Shown: positions 1 through 9,101 of the stretch, piece by piece
Numbering within the stretch: the first letter of the stretch is position 1
How the letters are laid out: each line of letters opens with the position of its first letter
Assembly: GCF_000280055.1 (NCBI RefSeq)
Contig: NZ_ALAB01000027.1
Coordinates: 248,001-312,000, forward strand
Reading direction: 5' to 3'
DNA length: 64,000 nucleotides
Source of the DNA: Alishewanella aestuarii B11
GTDB lineage: Bacteria > Pseudomonadota > Gammaproteobacteria > Enterobacterales > Alteromonadaceae
Program-made: the position numbers and the translations under genes
The notes under the pieces: generated by a model
Seen by the model: only the letters and a program-made list of their open reading frames with translations
Told to the model about the DNA's origin: nothing
Database searches by the model: none

Positions 1-756
1 AATGCAGGTGCCGACTGGCTTATCCTGCATCAGGTTTTGTAAATCTTCCGGATGCTGCCAGCCGGCGACAACGATATTGCTTTTAAGTGCCGCAGCTGTT
101 TCCAGCGCCGCATCCAGTTTGACTTTCATGCCGCCCTTGATCACTCCCTGTGTCACCAACTCTGCCGCTTGCGTCGTGCTTAAGGTTGGGATCAGTTGCA
201 TCTGGGCATCTAAAATGCCCGGCACATCGGTCAGTAATACCAGTTGGCCCTTAACCAGCTGACAAATCGCCGCTGCAGCCAGATCCGCATTTACATTTAA
301 TAACTGCCCCTCGGCACCTATACCAATAGAGCTAAATACCGGGGTAAAGCCTTGCTGTAATAACAGGTTAAGTAAGGTCGGCTCAGCTGGCTTTGCGATA
401 CCTACCGCCCCCAGTTTAGTGTTAACACTAAACTGACAGCTGTTACCGGCTGACAAATTCAAACCAACGGGGTTTAAACCCGCTAATATCGCGCGGCTGA
501 CCATTTCGGCATTGACAGCACCATCCAAGGCACCGGTTATCACTGGCATTTGCTCAGCCGGTGACACCCGCTGACCATCAATTTTTTCGGTACTAAAACC
601 AAATTTCGCCAGCCACTGATCAACCTGGTCACCGCCACCATGCACCAGCACCACCGGTCGCTGCTGTTTAATGTTGGCACATACCGCTAACAAGGCATCC
701 AGCGCCGCTCTGTCTTGTAACAGGCGGCCGCCCATTTTTAATACCACGGGCTTCAT
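1..756 (-). CDS. argB: Acetylglutamate kinase (3' end outside window)
   Basis: Phosphorylates N-acetylglutamate, the second step of arginine synthesis, in the cytoplasm. The reverse-strand translation opens MKPVVLKMGGRLLQD, and the amino-acid kinase signature VLVHGGGDQVD follows near residue 40. Later segments such as VLLTDVPGIL and IKGGMKVKLDAA are typical of ArgB. The frame is open for 252 codons to the window edge; the family is about 258 residues, so only a few residues are missing. Its ATG overlaps the argC stop by 4 bp (ATGA), which implies translational coupling in an argCB operon. Recognition is from motifs; the C-terminus is unseen. Confidence 0.93.
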   Translation of the reverse strand, partial: MKPVVLKMGGRLLQDRAALDALLAVCANIKQQRPVVLVHGGGDQVDQWLAKFGFSTEKIDGQRVSPAEQMPVITGALDGAVNAEMVSRAILAGLNPVGLNLSAGNSCQFSVNTKLGAVGIAKPAEPTLLNLLLQQGFTPVFSSIGIGAEGQLLNVNADLAAAAICQLVKGQLVLLTDVPGILDAQMQLIPTLSTTQAAELVTQGVIKGGMKVKLDAALETAAALKSNIVVAGWQHPEDLQNLMQDKPVGTCI

Positions 757-1781
757 GCGACAGCTCCTGCAAATAAACCGGCCGTTTCCGGTTTGCCAAA
801 ACGTACGTTCGCTGCTTGCATGGCCTGTGCTGCCGCGCCTTTTAACAGGTTGTCGATCGCCGACATAATCACCAGTTGTTCACCATCCTGTTGCCAGTAA
901 AGGTCACAGAACGGAGTGCCGGCAACATCAGCCACATTAGGGGATTTATCGGTAAAGCGGATCAGCGGTTTACTGGTATAGGCCTGGGTAAAGGCCGACT
1001 TGACCTGCTCCGCACTGACACCAGGGTTCAGGTTCACCACACAGGTGGCCAGAATGCCACGTTTAAAATTACCCAGATGGGGGGTGAATACCACTTTACG
1101 GCCAAGGTTCTGCTCAATCTCCGGCCGGTGACGATGCTTGAAGAAACCATAGGCATTCAGGCCGACTTCGCAGAAAGAGGTGGTCAGGCTGGCTTTACGG
1201 CCTGCGCCCGATACACCGCTGGTCGCGCTGATCACCGGGATACAATCCGCCGCAACCAGACCGGCCTTTAATACCGGTAATAACGCCAGTGAACAAGCGG
1301 TAGGATAACAGCCGGGTACCGAGACCAGATCACCCAGCGGCTCAGTTTGCCATTCCATTAACGAATAGACGGCTTGCTCGAGTAATTCCGGATGCTGATG
1401 GACATAGCCATAGTACTGCGGATACAGCTCTGGCTGCTTTAAGCGAAAGGCGCCGGACAGGTCAAACACCTTAATCCCTTTGGCCAGCAGTTTAGGAGCC
1501 ACCTCTTCACTGGCCTCATGCGGTAATGCCAGAAATGCTACCTCGATATCCAGCTCAGGGATCAGGCTATCCTGCCAGGGTTCCACCAGAATATCGACTT
1601 GACGGGCAAAACGCGGATATAAGCTGGCCAGCGGTTCAGGATCGCGGCCGCCAGAAGCGAAAGCATAACTGAGTTCAAAATAAGGGTTTGCGCTAAGTAA
1701 GGCACAGAGCTCTGCACCACTGTAACCAGCGGCGCCTAATACCGCACTGCGGATTTTCGGGGATTTTGAAATATCAGACAT
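753..1781 (-). CDS. argC: N-acetyl-gamma-glutamyl-phosphate reductase
   Basis: Reduces N-acetylglutamyl phosphate to the semialdehyde with NADPH, the third step of arginine synthesis. The 342-residue product has the Rossmann start VLGAAGYSGAEL (about residues 14-25) and the active-site cysteine motif VPGCYPTA near residue 155. A His-rich HRHRPEIEQ segment lies near residue 216. Length fits the family. It is the first gene of the operon; argB follows with a 4-bp overlap. About 85-120 bp upstream lie two ARG-box-like sites, consistent with ArgR repression. Confidence 0.95.
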   Translation of the reverse strand: MSDISKSPKIRSAVLGAAGYSGAELCALLSANPYFELSYAFASGGRDPEPLASLYPRFARQVDILVEPWQDSLIPELDIEVAFLALPHEASEEVAPKLLAKGIKVFDLSGAFRLKQPELYPQYYGYVHQHPELLEQAVYSLMEWQTEPLGDLVSVPGCYPTACSLALLPVLKAGLVAADCIPVISATSGVSGAGRKASLTTSFCEVGLNAYGFFKHRHRPEIEQNLGRKVVFTPHLGNFKRGILATCVVNLNPGVSAEQVKSAFTQAYTSKPLIRFTDKSPNVADVAGTPFCDLYWQQDGEQLVIMSAIDNLLKGAAAQAMQAANVRFGKPETAGLFAGAVA

Positions 1782-1863
1782 GAAATACTCTTACTAACTA
1801 AAACACAGGCTACCAGTTATAGCACAAACTGGCGCCTAGTGTAGTGGGATGGATATGCATAAT

Positions 1864-1902
1864 CAAGAATTATTATGCTGTTTTTTTGAATTTTTATACG
1901 AA
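1864..1902 (-). promoter_or_regulatory. Tandem ARG-box-like operator upstream of argC
   Basis: Position 1887-1900 reads TGAAT-TTTT-ATACG against the ArgR half-site pattern TGAAT-N4-ATTCA (8 of 10 positions). A second copy, AGAAT-TATT-ATGCT, begins exactly 21 bp away at 1866 (7 of 10). Paired 18-bp ARG boxes 3 bp apart are the usual ArgR arrangement, and the 21-bp period seen here equals that. No arginine repressor gene is in the window. The assignment is inference from pattern, spacing and position. Confidence 0.5.
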
Positions 1903-1922
1903 AACTGCAAGCTGGGACCTGC

Positions 1923-4832
1923 TCAGGAAGCAGTCTGTTGTGGCAGATCGGCCAGTACCAATTTGTTCCGCCCCTCGCGTTTTGCCTGATAAAGTGCATG
2001 GTCAGCATTCAACAATAATTGCGATAGATCTAACTTGTGGTTACTGGTTAAGCCAATACTAATGGTGATCCTAAGGTCGCTGGCAATATCGGATAAATCC
2101 ATTTTCTCGATTTTTTGCCTCAGGCGTTCACAGACTTCTGCCGCATCCTGCAAACTGGTAACAGGTAATAGCATGGCAAATTCTTCACCGCCCCACCTGG
2201 CCAGTAAGTCGATGCTACGGCTTTGTTGTTGCAATACTGCCGCAACCCGCTTTAACACCTCATCACCGACCGCGTGCGATAATTGATCATTAACCCGCTT
2301 AAAATGGTCCACATCCAGCAACGCCAAACATAAGGTTGTCTGGTAGCGCTGTGAACGCAGATATTCGTGTTGTAGGGCTTCATCAAAAGCACGACGGTTT
2401 GCCAGGCCCGTTAGCGCATCCTGTCTGGCTAATAACTGTAACTCTGAGGTCTGCTCAGCGACCAGCTTACGCAAGCGCAGCTCGCTGTGACGCAGGCTGC
2501 TCAGGCGCCAGCGGATCGCCAAAAACAGACTGCCAGCCAACAATACTAATAACAAGAGTTGAAAACCGCCGCGCTGCCACAGTTGGGGCAGTAAGGTGAA
2601 CTCAACAATCGCCTCATTTTTACTCCAGTCACCACCGGGATAAGCAGCAGCAACCCGGAAACGGTAGGATCCCGGTGGTAAGTTGGTGTACTCAGCACTG
2701 ATGGCGGCGCCACGGTTTACCCACTGACTATCAAAGCCTTCCAGCAGAGTGCGGTATTGGATCCGTTGCGACATCACATAACCCAAACCGGCATATTGAA
2801 ACTCAATACGGTTTGTACCCGGAGCCAGCCGGTGCGTTTGCCGCAGTGCCAGCGACTCTCCATCGACAATTAGCTCTTCAACAACGACGGGAGGGGTTAG
2901 CCGCGCGAATTGTTGCAAGCGCTCTGGCTGCACCCGGCTAACGCCCATGGAGGTCGCGATCCAAACCGAACCATCATGGTGCACCGTTGCAGCTTTGGCG
3001 GAGCCACCATTGGCCTGAGCACTGGCCATGCCATCACTCTCGCCATATAACTCAATATCAATCCAGCCCCGCTGTCCGTTAACGATTTCCAGCGCTTGCT
3101 GCCGGTTTAGCCTTAATACACCGCGATTACTGCTAACCCAGAAATGCCCTTGTTGGTCTAATACCAACTGGAATAACTTATCAAACGGCATGCCCTGCGC
3201 CCGGCCTATCATGCTGATTTTATCGGTCTGTAAGTGATATGCCAGTAACCCACGATCGGTACTCATCCACAATAAGCCAGCTTCTTTATCTTCGGCAAAA
3301 CCAAAGGCGTAATCAGCGTCATCGAAACGACTCAGATCTAAACGCTGCAACTCACCTGTTGCAGACAGCACTGCAACACCGGCCCCGCTACCAATAAAGA
3401 TCCGCTGATCGGAACTCTGATACAGCCCCATTATAAAGGGGCTGGGCAGGCCCTGTTCCCGGCCATACAGCTTATCACCGGCAGCGCTCAGCCAGACAGC
3501 TCCAAGCGCCGTACCAACCCAGACACTGCCATCTGCCAGCGGCAATACCGCCCGCACCTCGTTCGCCGGCAAGCGGTTGTCAGCATGAAAATGTTGTACG
3601 ACCTTGTCGTCGCGAAGCTGGACCAGGCCATCGGCATAGGTACCGGCCCACAAACTGCCATCAGGCCCCTCGGCCAGGCTCAATACTGACTGACCGACAC
3701 TGACAGTACTTAAATCTAAGCGGCTTAATTTGCCATCGCAGTAACGATTTAATCCGCCGCTGCTGCCAATGTACAGACAGCCATCGGAATGCGATAACAC
3801 AGTCCGGACAAAGTTACTGGCCAGGCCCTGCTCGGTAGTAAAGGTACTGAAAGGAGCATCACGCAAGCGGAATACACCGCCGTTAGTGCCAACCCAGATA
3901 CTATTCTCTTTATCCAGTAACAGCGCCAGTACCCTGTTATTCGGTAAGCCCTGGCGGATATCCAGCTGCTCGGTCACGCCACGGGCTTGCCGGAATAATC
4001 CCCGATCAACGGTACCGATCCATAAAATATCCGGGCCTTGTGGCAATAATGACGAAACCGGCACATTGGCCAATAAGGATAGCGGCTGAGCCTGCGGGTC
4101 GCTCAGTGCAAAAAGTCCGCGCTCAGTACCGACCAATAATTCATGCTGCCGCTCAAGTAGCGCAAATACCGGGGTACGTTGTAACTCGGCGGAAGCAACC
4201 TGTTGGATCTGCAGATCCGGATCCAGGAATACCAGCCCATCCGAGGTACCTACCCAAATCCGGCCAGTCGCGTCTTCCAGTAAACTATGTACCTGCTCTG
4301 AGGGCAAGCCATCAGCCCGGTGCCAGACCCGGCGCTGGCCAGCTTCATCCTGCAAATACAAGCCTTTACCTTCAGTGGCGATCCACAATCGACGCTGACT
4401 ATCCAGCAGCACCCGGTTAATCAGTACCCCCAGCGGCGGATAGGCGTGCCAGACACCATTGCTAACTTTGACTAATCCGCCGCGGGAACCGGCAATCCAA
4501 AGATCTTGCTGCCAATCGACATGGAAAGTTCTGACCCCGACATCCGGTAAGCCAGTTTCCGGACTACGGTCAAAAATTTTGAATTCGCGGCCATTGTAAC
4601 GCGCGACACCTTCCCAAGTGCCAAACCATAAATAGCCATCTGCGGTCTGAGCCAGCGCATTAATGGTGTTGTGGGGTAAGCCATCTCGGGTATTCAGGCT
4701 TTCTTTAAAATAATTATCCAGCGCCGGCACCGGGCCGGGCTCGGAATGAAATTTGGCAGGGGTAGCGCCAGCGCCGGGCGCGATGGCCAGAAAGATGCAC
4801 AACAACCAGCAACACAGGTGCAATAATGGCAT
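1923..4832 (-). CDS. Membrane diguanylate cyclase with periplasmic two-component-type propeller sensor
   Basis: Predicted to make cyclic di-GMP in response to an unknown periplasmic signal. From the ATG at 4832 the protein (969 residues) opens with a hydrophobic signal segment. It continues with a long series of Reg_prop-type beta-propeller repeats (recurring DG.LW.GT and GLPSN patterns, about residues 50-640), then a Y_Y_Y-like domain ending LPPGSYRFRVAA. One transmembrane helix (about 768-788) is followed by a GGDEF domain with intact RWGGEEF near residue 900. The longer reading from a TTG at 4865 adds 11 non-hydrophobic residues and is less likely. It is monocistronic, between argC and the methionine genes. 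The ligand cannot be told from sequence. Confidence 0.88.
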   Translation of the reverse strand: MPLLHLCCWLLCIFLAIAPGAGATPAKFHSEPGPVPALDNYFKESLNTRDGLPHNTINALAQTADGYLWFGTWEGVARYNGREFKIFDRSPETGLPDVGVRTFHVDWQQDLWIAGSRGGLVKVSNGVWHAYPPLGVLINRVLLDSQRRLWIATEGKGLYLQDEAGQRRVWHRADGLPSEQVHSLLEDATGRIWVGTSDGLVFLDPDLQIQQVASAELQRTPVFALLERQHELLVGTERGLFALSDPQAQPLSLLANVPVSSLLPQGPDILWIGTVDRGLFRQARGVTEQLDIRQGLPNNRVLALLLDKENSIWVGTNGGVFRLRDAPFSTFTTEQGLASNFVRTVLSHSDGCLYIGSSGGLNRYCDGKLSRLDLSTVSVGQSVLSLAEGPDGSLWAGTYADGLVQLRDDKVVQHFHADNRLPANEVRAVLPLADGSVWVGTALGAVWLSAAGDKLYGREQGLPSPFIMGLYQSSDQRIFIGSGAGVAVLSATGELQRLDLSRFDDADYAFGFAEDKEAGLLWMSTDRGLLAYHLQTDKISMIGRAQGMPFDKLFQLVLDQQGHFWVSSNRGVLRLNRQQALEIVNGQRGWIDIELYGESDGMASAQANGGSAKAATVHHDGSVWIATSMGVSRVQPERLQQFARLTPPVVVEELIVDGESLALRQTHRLAPGTNRIEFQYAGLGYVMSQRIQYRTLLEGFDSQWVNRGAAISAEYTNLPPGSYRFRVAAAYPGGDWSKNEAIVEFTLLPQLWQRGGFQLLLLVLLAGSLFLAIRWRLSSLRHSELRLRKLVAEQTSELQLLARQDALTGLANRRAFDEALQHEYLRSQRYQTTLCLALLDVDHFKRVNDQLSHAVGDEVLKRVAAVLQQQSRSIDLLARWGGEEFAMLLPVTSLQDAAEVCERLRQKIEKMDLSDIASDLRITISIGLTSNHKLDLSQLLLNADHALYQAKREGRNKLVLADLPQQTAS

Positions 4833-4924
4833 GCAGATAATCCATTCATCCGTTGCAGCAGGCAATACTGCCGTTATGCTCAGATTACCTGAGTTTTAGC
4901 TTAATTGCCAAGTCATACCAGCAT

Positions 4925-4980
4925 TTAGGGCGTGTTGACGTTCGCTGCTTGTTTTTTCCGCAAAGATTAACACGCCTTAG
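4925..4980. repeat. Short degenerate copy of the TTAGGGCGTGTTGACG inverted-repeat element
   Basis: The left 26 bases match the terminal repeat of the 271-bp element at 32325-32595 with one substitution (TTCGCTGCTT for TTTGCTGCTT). The right end, TTAACACGCCTTAG, is a diverged inverse of the left. The internal modules of the larger element are absent, so this looks like an internally deleted relic. It lies just after the homoserine dehydrogenase stop and could form a hairpin. Whether it ends transcription is inference. Confidence 0.65.
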
Positions 4981-4981
4981 A

Positions 4982-6088
4982 CTAACGAACAGACTTCACT
5001 AACTCCGCTAAGTCTGCATGCAAACCACCGGCCGTTACCAACAGGCCGGCGCCCGGACCTTTCAGCACCAGCGGGTTCTGCTGATACCAGTCAGATGTGA
5101 TAACAAAGATATTGTCACAGGGTGCCAATGCAGCCAGCGGCGCCTTGTTGTCCACAGCAACTAAACGGACACTGGCCTGTACCTGCCCGTCAGCTAAGCG
5201 CAGACTGGCGGCGTAACGCAGCACCTTATTTCCGGCAGTTGCCTTAGCATAAGCCTCAGCCAGCATCAGATCCAATTGCTGACGCTGACGCCAAAATCCG
5301 GCCAGATCACCGTCTGCTAACCCGGCAGGTAACAGTGGTTCCAGCTCAATATCCGCTAATTCTAACTCTGCACCCAGCTCACGAGCCAATACCAGCAGCT
5401 TACGCTGGACATCTTTACCAGAAAGATCATCGCGTGGATCTGGTTCGGTATAGCCCAGCTGCTGTGCTTGTAACACCAGTTCAGAAAAGGCTGTAGTACC
5501 ATCATACTGACACAATAACCAGGATAGCGTACCAGAAAATACCCCGCTCACCTCGCGGATCTGATCGCCACTTTGTAATAACTCCTGCATCACCCGCTGT
5601 ACCGGGATCCCGGCACCGACGGTGGTGTTACTCAACCAGCGTAAACTACTAAGCTCCAATGCCTGCAGGATCTGCTGATATTCAGAACCCGGCAAGGTAA
5701 CACCTTGTTTATTGGCACTGATCAGATGACAACCTGCGGCGATAAAGGCCGGATAGAGCCTGGCAAAGTCCTGACTGGGTGTGATATCAATCAATACCTT
5801 GGGGCTGGGCAGTGCTGCCAGATAGGCAACTAAACTTGCCTGCTGATAAGGCTTGGCATCGCTAAAAGCACTGGACCAAGCCTGACTCTCGATGGTATCG
5901 CTGAGTAAGGCTTGGCGCGAGTTCAGGATAGCGCAAAGATTAAGTCTGATCTGGCCGGCAAAGCGTTGTTGCTGCGATGCCAGTAATCGTAAAAATTCGG
6001 CGCCGACCTTACCGGTACCGGCGACCACGATATTGAGCGTTGTCAAAGGCGCTGCGACACCCGATTTTACTTGCTTAAAATCACTCAT
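4982..6088 (-). CDS. Homoserine dehydrogenase, stand-alone (no aspartokinase domain)
   Basis: Reduces aspartate semialdehyde to homoserine, the branch point to methionine and threonine. The 368-residue protein matches the dehydrogenase half of ThrA/MetL. Visible are a Rossmann start VVAGTGKVGAEFL near residue 21, SANKQGVTLP, the NTTVGAGIPV signature, GVFSGTLSWL, EPDPRDDLSGKDVQRK, and the ending KGPGAGLLVTAGGLHADL. In enterobacteria metB is followed by a fused aspartokinase-dehydrogenase (metL); here only the dehydrogenase part is present. It starts 11 bp after metB stops, so it should be co-transcribed under MetJ control. No ACT regulatory domain is seen. Confidence 0.9.
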   Translation of the reverse strand: MSDFKQVKSGVAAPLTTLNIVVAGTGKVGAEFLRLLASQQQRFAGQIRLNLCAILNSRQALLSDTIESQAWSSAFSDAKPYQQASLVAYLAALPSPKVLIDITPSQDFARLYPAFIAAGCHLISANKQGVTLPGSEYQQILQALELSSLRWLSNTTVGAGIPVQRVMQELLQSGDQIREVSGVFSGTLSWLLCQYDGTTAFSELVLQAQQLGYTEPDPRDDLSGKDVQRKLLVLARELGAELELADIELEPLLPAGLADGDLAGFWRQRQQLDLMLAEAYAKATAGNKVLRYAASLRLADGQVQASVRLVAVDNKAPLAALAPCDNIFVITSDWYQQNPLVLKGPGAGLLVTAGGLHADLAELVKSVR

Positions 6089-6099
6089 GCTACTTCCAC

Positions 6100-7272
6100 T
6101 TACTGCTGTTGTACCGCAGCCACGGCATCCAGTGCCAGAGCTAAATCGGCAATAAGATCCTGGGCTAATTCAATACCAACCGACGCCCGAATCAGTGTTG
6201 CCCCTATCCCGGCAGTGGCCTGGGCCGCTGCGTCCATAGAGGCATGGGTCATGGTCGCAGGATGACAAATCAAACTTTCCGTCCCGCCTAAAGACTGCGC
6301 CAGCGTGAAGTAGCGTAAGTTACTGAAAAAGGTGGTCAGTAAGGCTGGCGGGGCGCTTAACTCGAAGCTGCACATGGCGCCGAAGCCAGATTGCTGGCGC
6401 TTAGCAATCTGATGGCCGGGATGATCCACCAGGCCGGGATAGTACACCTTACCAATCAGCGGGTGTTGTTGCAGAAAGGCCACCACCTCGGCGGTATTCT
6501 GCTGCTGCAACTGCAAGCGAGGGGTCAGAGTCCGCAAACCACGTAAGGTTAAATAACTATCAAAAGCGCCTGCTGTGAGGCCAAGGCAGTTCGCCCACCA
6601 TTTCAACTCGTCACCGCAGGCTTGCGTTTTACAGATCACCGCACCACCAATCACATCGCTGTGGCCATTAATAAACTTGGTGGTCGAATGCACCACCAGA
6701 TCGGCCCCCAGTGCCAACGGCCGCTGTAATGCCGGCGACAGGAAGGTGTTATCTACCACGACCTTTGCAGTCAGACTTTTCGCCAGCTGACACACCGCAG
6801 CAATATCAGTGATTTGCAGCAAGGGGTTGCTTGGTGTTTCCAGCCAGATCATCGCCGGTGCCGCCCGCTTAATCTGTTCAGGCCAATCCGGCTGTTGGAA
6901 ATTGACAATCACCAGCTTGAACGCCTGCTTCTTCTGCGCCAGATTAGTAAAAAGACGGTAGCTGCCACCATAGCAATCATGCGGTATCACCAAGGTATCA
7001 GCCGGCGTCAATAACTGCAGCGCTAACAGACACGCCGACATTCCGGTATTGCTAACAATGGCTTTGGCACCACCTTCCAGCTCCGCCAGGGCTTCACCGA
7101 GAATATCGCGGGTAGGATTATTCGAGCGCGAATAATCATAAGGACCGGGCTGACCAAAGGCCGGCAACTGATAAGTCGAGGTCAGGTAAAGGGGCGGCGT
7201 GATCGCACCGAAGGCGGTATCTTCAGCGATACCTGCCCGGGCGCTAATCGTAGCGGGATGGCGATGACTCAT
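6100..7272 (-). CDS. metB: Cystathionine gamma-synthase
   Basis: PLP enzyme joining an activated homoserine ester and cysteine to give cystathionine in methionine synthesis. The 390-residue product has the Cys/Met-metabolism fold: substrate-loop segment YDYSRSNNPTRD (about residue 46), NTGMSACLLALQLL, and the PLP-lysine region VVHSTTKFINGHSDVIGGA (lysine near 197). It also shows LGGTESLICHPATMTHAS. A gamma-synthase rather than a lyase is favoured by divergence from metJ across met boxes, as in enterobacteria. The homoserine dehydrogenase gene follows 11 bp downstream. Confidence 0.92.
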   Translation of the reverse strand: MSHRHPATISARAGIAEDTAFGAITPPLYLTSTYQLPAFGQPGPYDYSRSNNPTRDILGEALAELEGGAKAIVSNTGMSACLLALQLLTPADTLVIPHDCYGGSYRLFTNLAQKKQAFKLVIVNFQQPDWPEQIKRAAPAMIWLETPSNPLLQITDIAAVCQLAKSLTAKVVVDNTFLSPALQRPLALGADLVVHSTTKFINGHSDVIGGAVICKTQACGDELKWWANCLGLTAGAFDSYLTLRGLRTLTPRLQLQQQNTAEVVAFLQQHPLIGKVYYPGLVDHPGHQIAKRQQSGFGAMCSFELSAPPALLTTFFSNLRYFTLAQSLGGTESLICHPATMTHASMDAAAQATAGIGATLIRASVGIELAQDLIADLALALDAVAAVQQQ

Positions 7273-7278
7273 GCTTTA

Positions 7279-7348
7279 ACTCTTTTAGATGTTTAGACGT
7301 CTAAAAGTATATTCATTATTAACTGGAAGTCAAACCATTTAGCCGTCT
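7279..7348. promoter_or_regulatory. MetJ operator (met boxes) between metB and metJ
   Basis: MetJ binds tandem 8-bp boxes with consensus AGACGTCT. Position 7295-7302 is a perfect AGACGTCT, preceded in register by AGATGTTT (7287-7294) and followed by AAAAGTAT (7303-7310). A separate AGCCGTCT (one mismatch) lies at 7341-7348. The array begins 7 bp before metB and lies about 105-175 bp before metJ, so it could control both divergent promoters. The boxes are seen directly; binding is inferred from the consensus and the adjacent metJ gene. Confidence 0.88.
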
Positions 7349-7452
7349 ATAATCTTTATTTGTTGCACACTATTTGACTCACCGACAGAAAGCAGTAGAA
7401 TTCCCGTTTTGCGCTACGCTGCAAAACAAAAATTAACGACAAGGGATCCCTT

Positions 7453-7788
7453 ATGGCTAAGTGGAATGGTGAATATATTCACCCCTATGCAGAACACGGT
7501 AAAAAATCAGAACAAGTTAAAAAAATTACCGTCTCGATACCGCTGAATGTTTTAAAAGTTTTAACCGATGAACGTACCCGCCGCCAGGTCAATAATCTGC
7601 GGCATGCCACTAACAGTGAGTTACTGTGCGAAGCTTTCCTGCATGCTTTTACCGGTCAGCCGCTACCGGCAGACGACGACTTGCGTAAAGATAATCCACA
7701 TCAAATCCCGGCTGAAGTCAGACAAATCCTGACCAGCATGGGTAAAGAAATTCCGGTGATTATCGAAGCCGACAGCGATGAAGAATAA
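7453..7788 (+). CDS. metJ: Methionine repressor MetJ
   Basis: Ribbon-helix-helix repressor that uses S-adenosylmethionine as corepressor. The 111-residue sequence is highly characteristic: [20 protein letters not shown], then the DNA-contacting strand KKITVSIPL, then the helix [20 protein letters not shown]. It is divergent from metB and sits beside perfect met boxes. An intrinsic terminator follows 22 bp after the stop. Confidence 0.97.
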   Translation: MAKWNGEYIHPYAEHGKKSEQVKKITVSIPLNVLKVLTDERTRRQVNNLRHATNSELLCEAFLHAFTGQPLPADDDLRKDNPHQIPAEVRQILTSMGKEIPVIIEADSDEE

Positions 7789-7810
7789 ATAACGCTAACC
7801 GATTCGCAAT

Positions 7811-7836
7811 AAAAAACCGCCTTTCGGCGGTTTTTT
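7811..7836 (+). terminator. Intrinsic terminator after metJ
   Basis: ACCGCC-TTTC-GGCGGT stem-loop flanked by six A and six T residues, so it can work on both strands. It separates the convergent metJ and malic enzyme genes. Confidence 0.9.
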
Positions 7837-7856
7837 ATTTACTGGCAATCATACTC

Positions 7857-9101
7857 TCAGGCATCAAAGTAGGCTGCCGGCATCGGGATCCTGGCTACCC
7901 CTGAGCTGACTGCCGCTTCAGCTACCGCACGGGCGACCCGTGGTAATAACCGGGGATCCATAGGCTTCGGAATAATGTAGCCTTTACCAAACTCCAGACT
8001 ACTAACTTTAGCCGCCAATAGCACTTCCTGCGGTACCGGCTCCTTGGCAATAGCCCGGATCGCCTGCACGGCTGCCAGCTTCATCTCATCATTAATCACA
8101 CTGGCGCGCACATCCAATGCACCACGGAAAATAAAGGGGAAGCACAGCACGTTATTCACCTGATTCGGATAATCCGAGCGTCCGGTAGCCATAATCAAAT
8201 CACCACGTTCGGCGTGCGCCAGTTCAGGTTTAATCTCTGGATCCGGGTTGGAACAGGCAAAGATCACCGGCTTATCCGCCATCAGGCTTAATGCTGCCGG
8301 CGGCAGGACATCGGGGCCAGAAACACCAACGAAGACGTCAGCCCCCTGCAGCGCATCTTCCAGGGTCCTTTTATCGGTATTGTTCGCGCACAGTTGCTTG
8401 TACTGGTTCAGATCTTCACGCCGGGTATGGATCACCCCCTTGGTATCAAGCATATAGATATGCTCACGCATGGCGCCGCACTTGATCAGCAGCTCCATAC
8501 AGGCAATGGCAGCCGCGCCGGCACCCATACAAACAATAATGGCTTTGCGGATATCTTTACCCTGGATCTCCAGCGCGTTTAACAGGCCGGCAGCAGTGAC
8601 AATAGCGGTACCGTGCTGGTCATCATGGAATACCGGGATATTACAGCGCTTAATCAGTTCCTGCTCAATCTCAAAGCACTCCGGCGCCTTGATATCCTCC
8701 AGGTTAATACCACCAAAGGTGTCAGCAATATTGGCGACCGTGGTAATAAATTCTTCAGTAGTGCGGTGCGATACTTCAATATCAATTGAATCCAGGCCGG
8801 CAAAACGTTTGAATAGCAGCGCCTTACCTTCCATTACCGGTTTTGACGCCAGATGGCCCAGGTTACCTAACCCCAGGATCGCCGTGCCGTTAGAGATTAC
8901 GGCGACCATATTGCCTTTGGCGGTGTATTTGTAAATGTTGTCCGGATCAGCGGCAATTTCACGCACCGGTTCAGCCACACCGGGGCTGTAAGCCAGTGCC
9001 AGATCGGTAACGGTTTCGGCAGCTTTACTGATTTCGATACTGATTTTCCCTGGGCGAGGTTCTGCATGATAACGCAGCGCTTGTTCTCTGAAATCTGACA
9101 T
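7857..9101 (-). CDS. Malic enzyme (oxaloacetate-decarboxylating malate dehydrogenase), short form
   Basis: Oxidatively decarboxylates malate to pyruvate, giving NAD(P)H. The 414-residue protein begins with a conserved N-terminus (ALRYHAEPRPGKISIE), then YSPGVAEPVREI and SNGTAILGLGNLG. The metal and substrate region is DIKAPECFEIE, followed by FHDDQHGTAIV. The dinucleotide loop GAGAAAIAC lies near residue 192, with FACSNPDPEI later. It lacks the phosphotransacetylase-like extension of the 750-residue MaeB type. NAD versus NADP preference cannot be decided here. Convergent with metJ. Confidence 0.92.
   Translation of the reverse strand: MSDFREQALRYHAEPRPGKISIEISKAAETVTDLALAYSPGVAEPVREIAADPDNIYKYTAKGNMVAVISNGTAILGLGNLGHLASKPVMEGKALLFKRFAGLDSIDIEVSHRTTEEFITTVANIADTFGGINLEDIKAPECFEIEQELIKRCNIPVFHDDQHGTAIVTAAGLLNALEIQGKDIRKAIIVCMGAGAAAIACMELLIKCGAMREHIYMLDTKGVIHTRREDLNQYKQLCANNTDKRTLEDALQGADVFVGVSGPDVLPPAALSLMADKPVIFACSNPDPEIKPELAHAERGDLIMATGRSDYPNQVNNVLCFPFIFRGALDVRASVINDEMKLAAVQAIRAIAKEPVPQEVLLAAKVSSLEFGKGYIIPKPMDPRLLPRVARAVAEAAVSSGVARIPMPAAYFDA

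Noticed and set aside
1817..2062. Short frames on both strands between argC and the GGDEF gene
   Set aside because: They overlap the ARG-box region or the 3' end of the cyclase gene and lack motifs.
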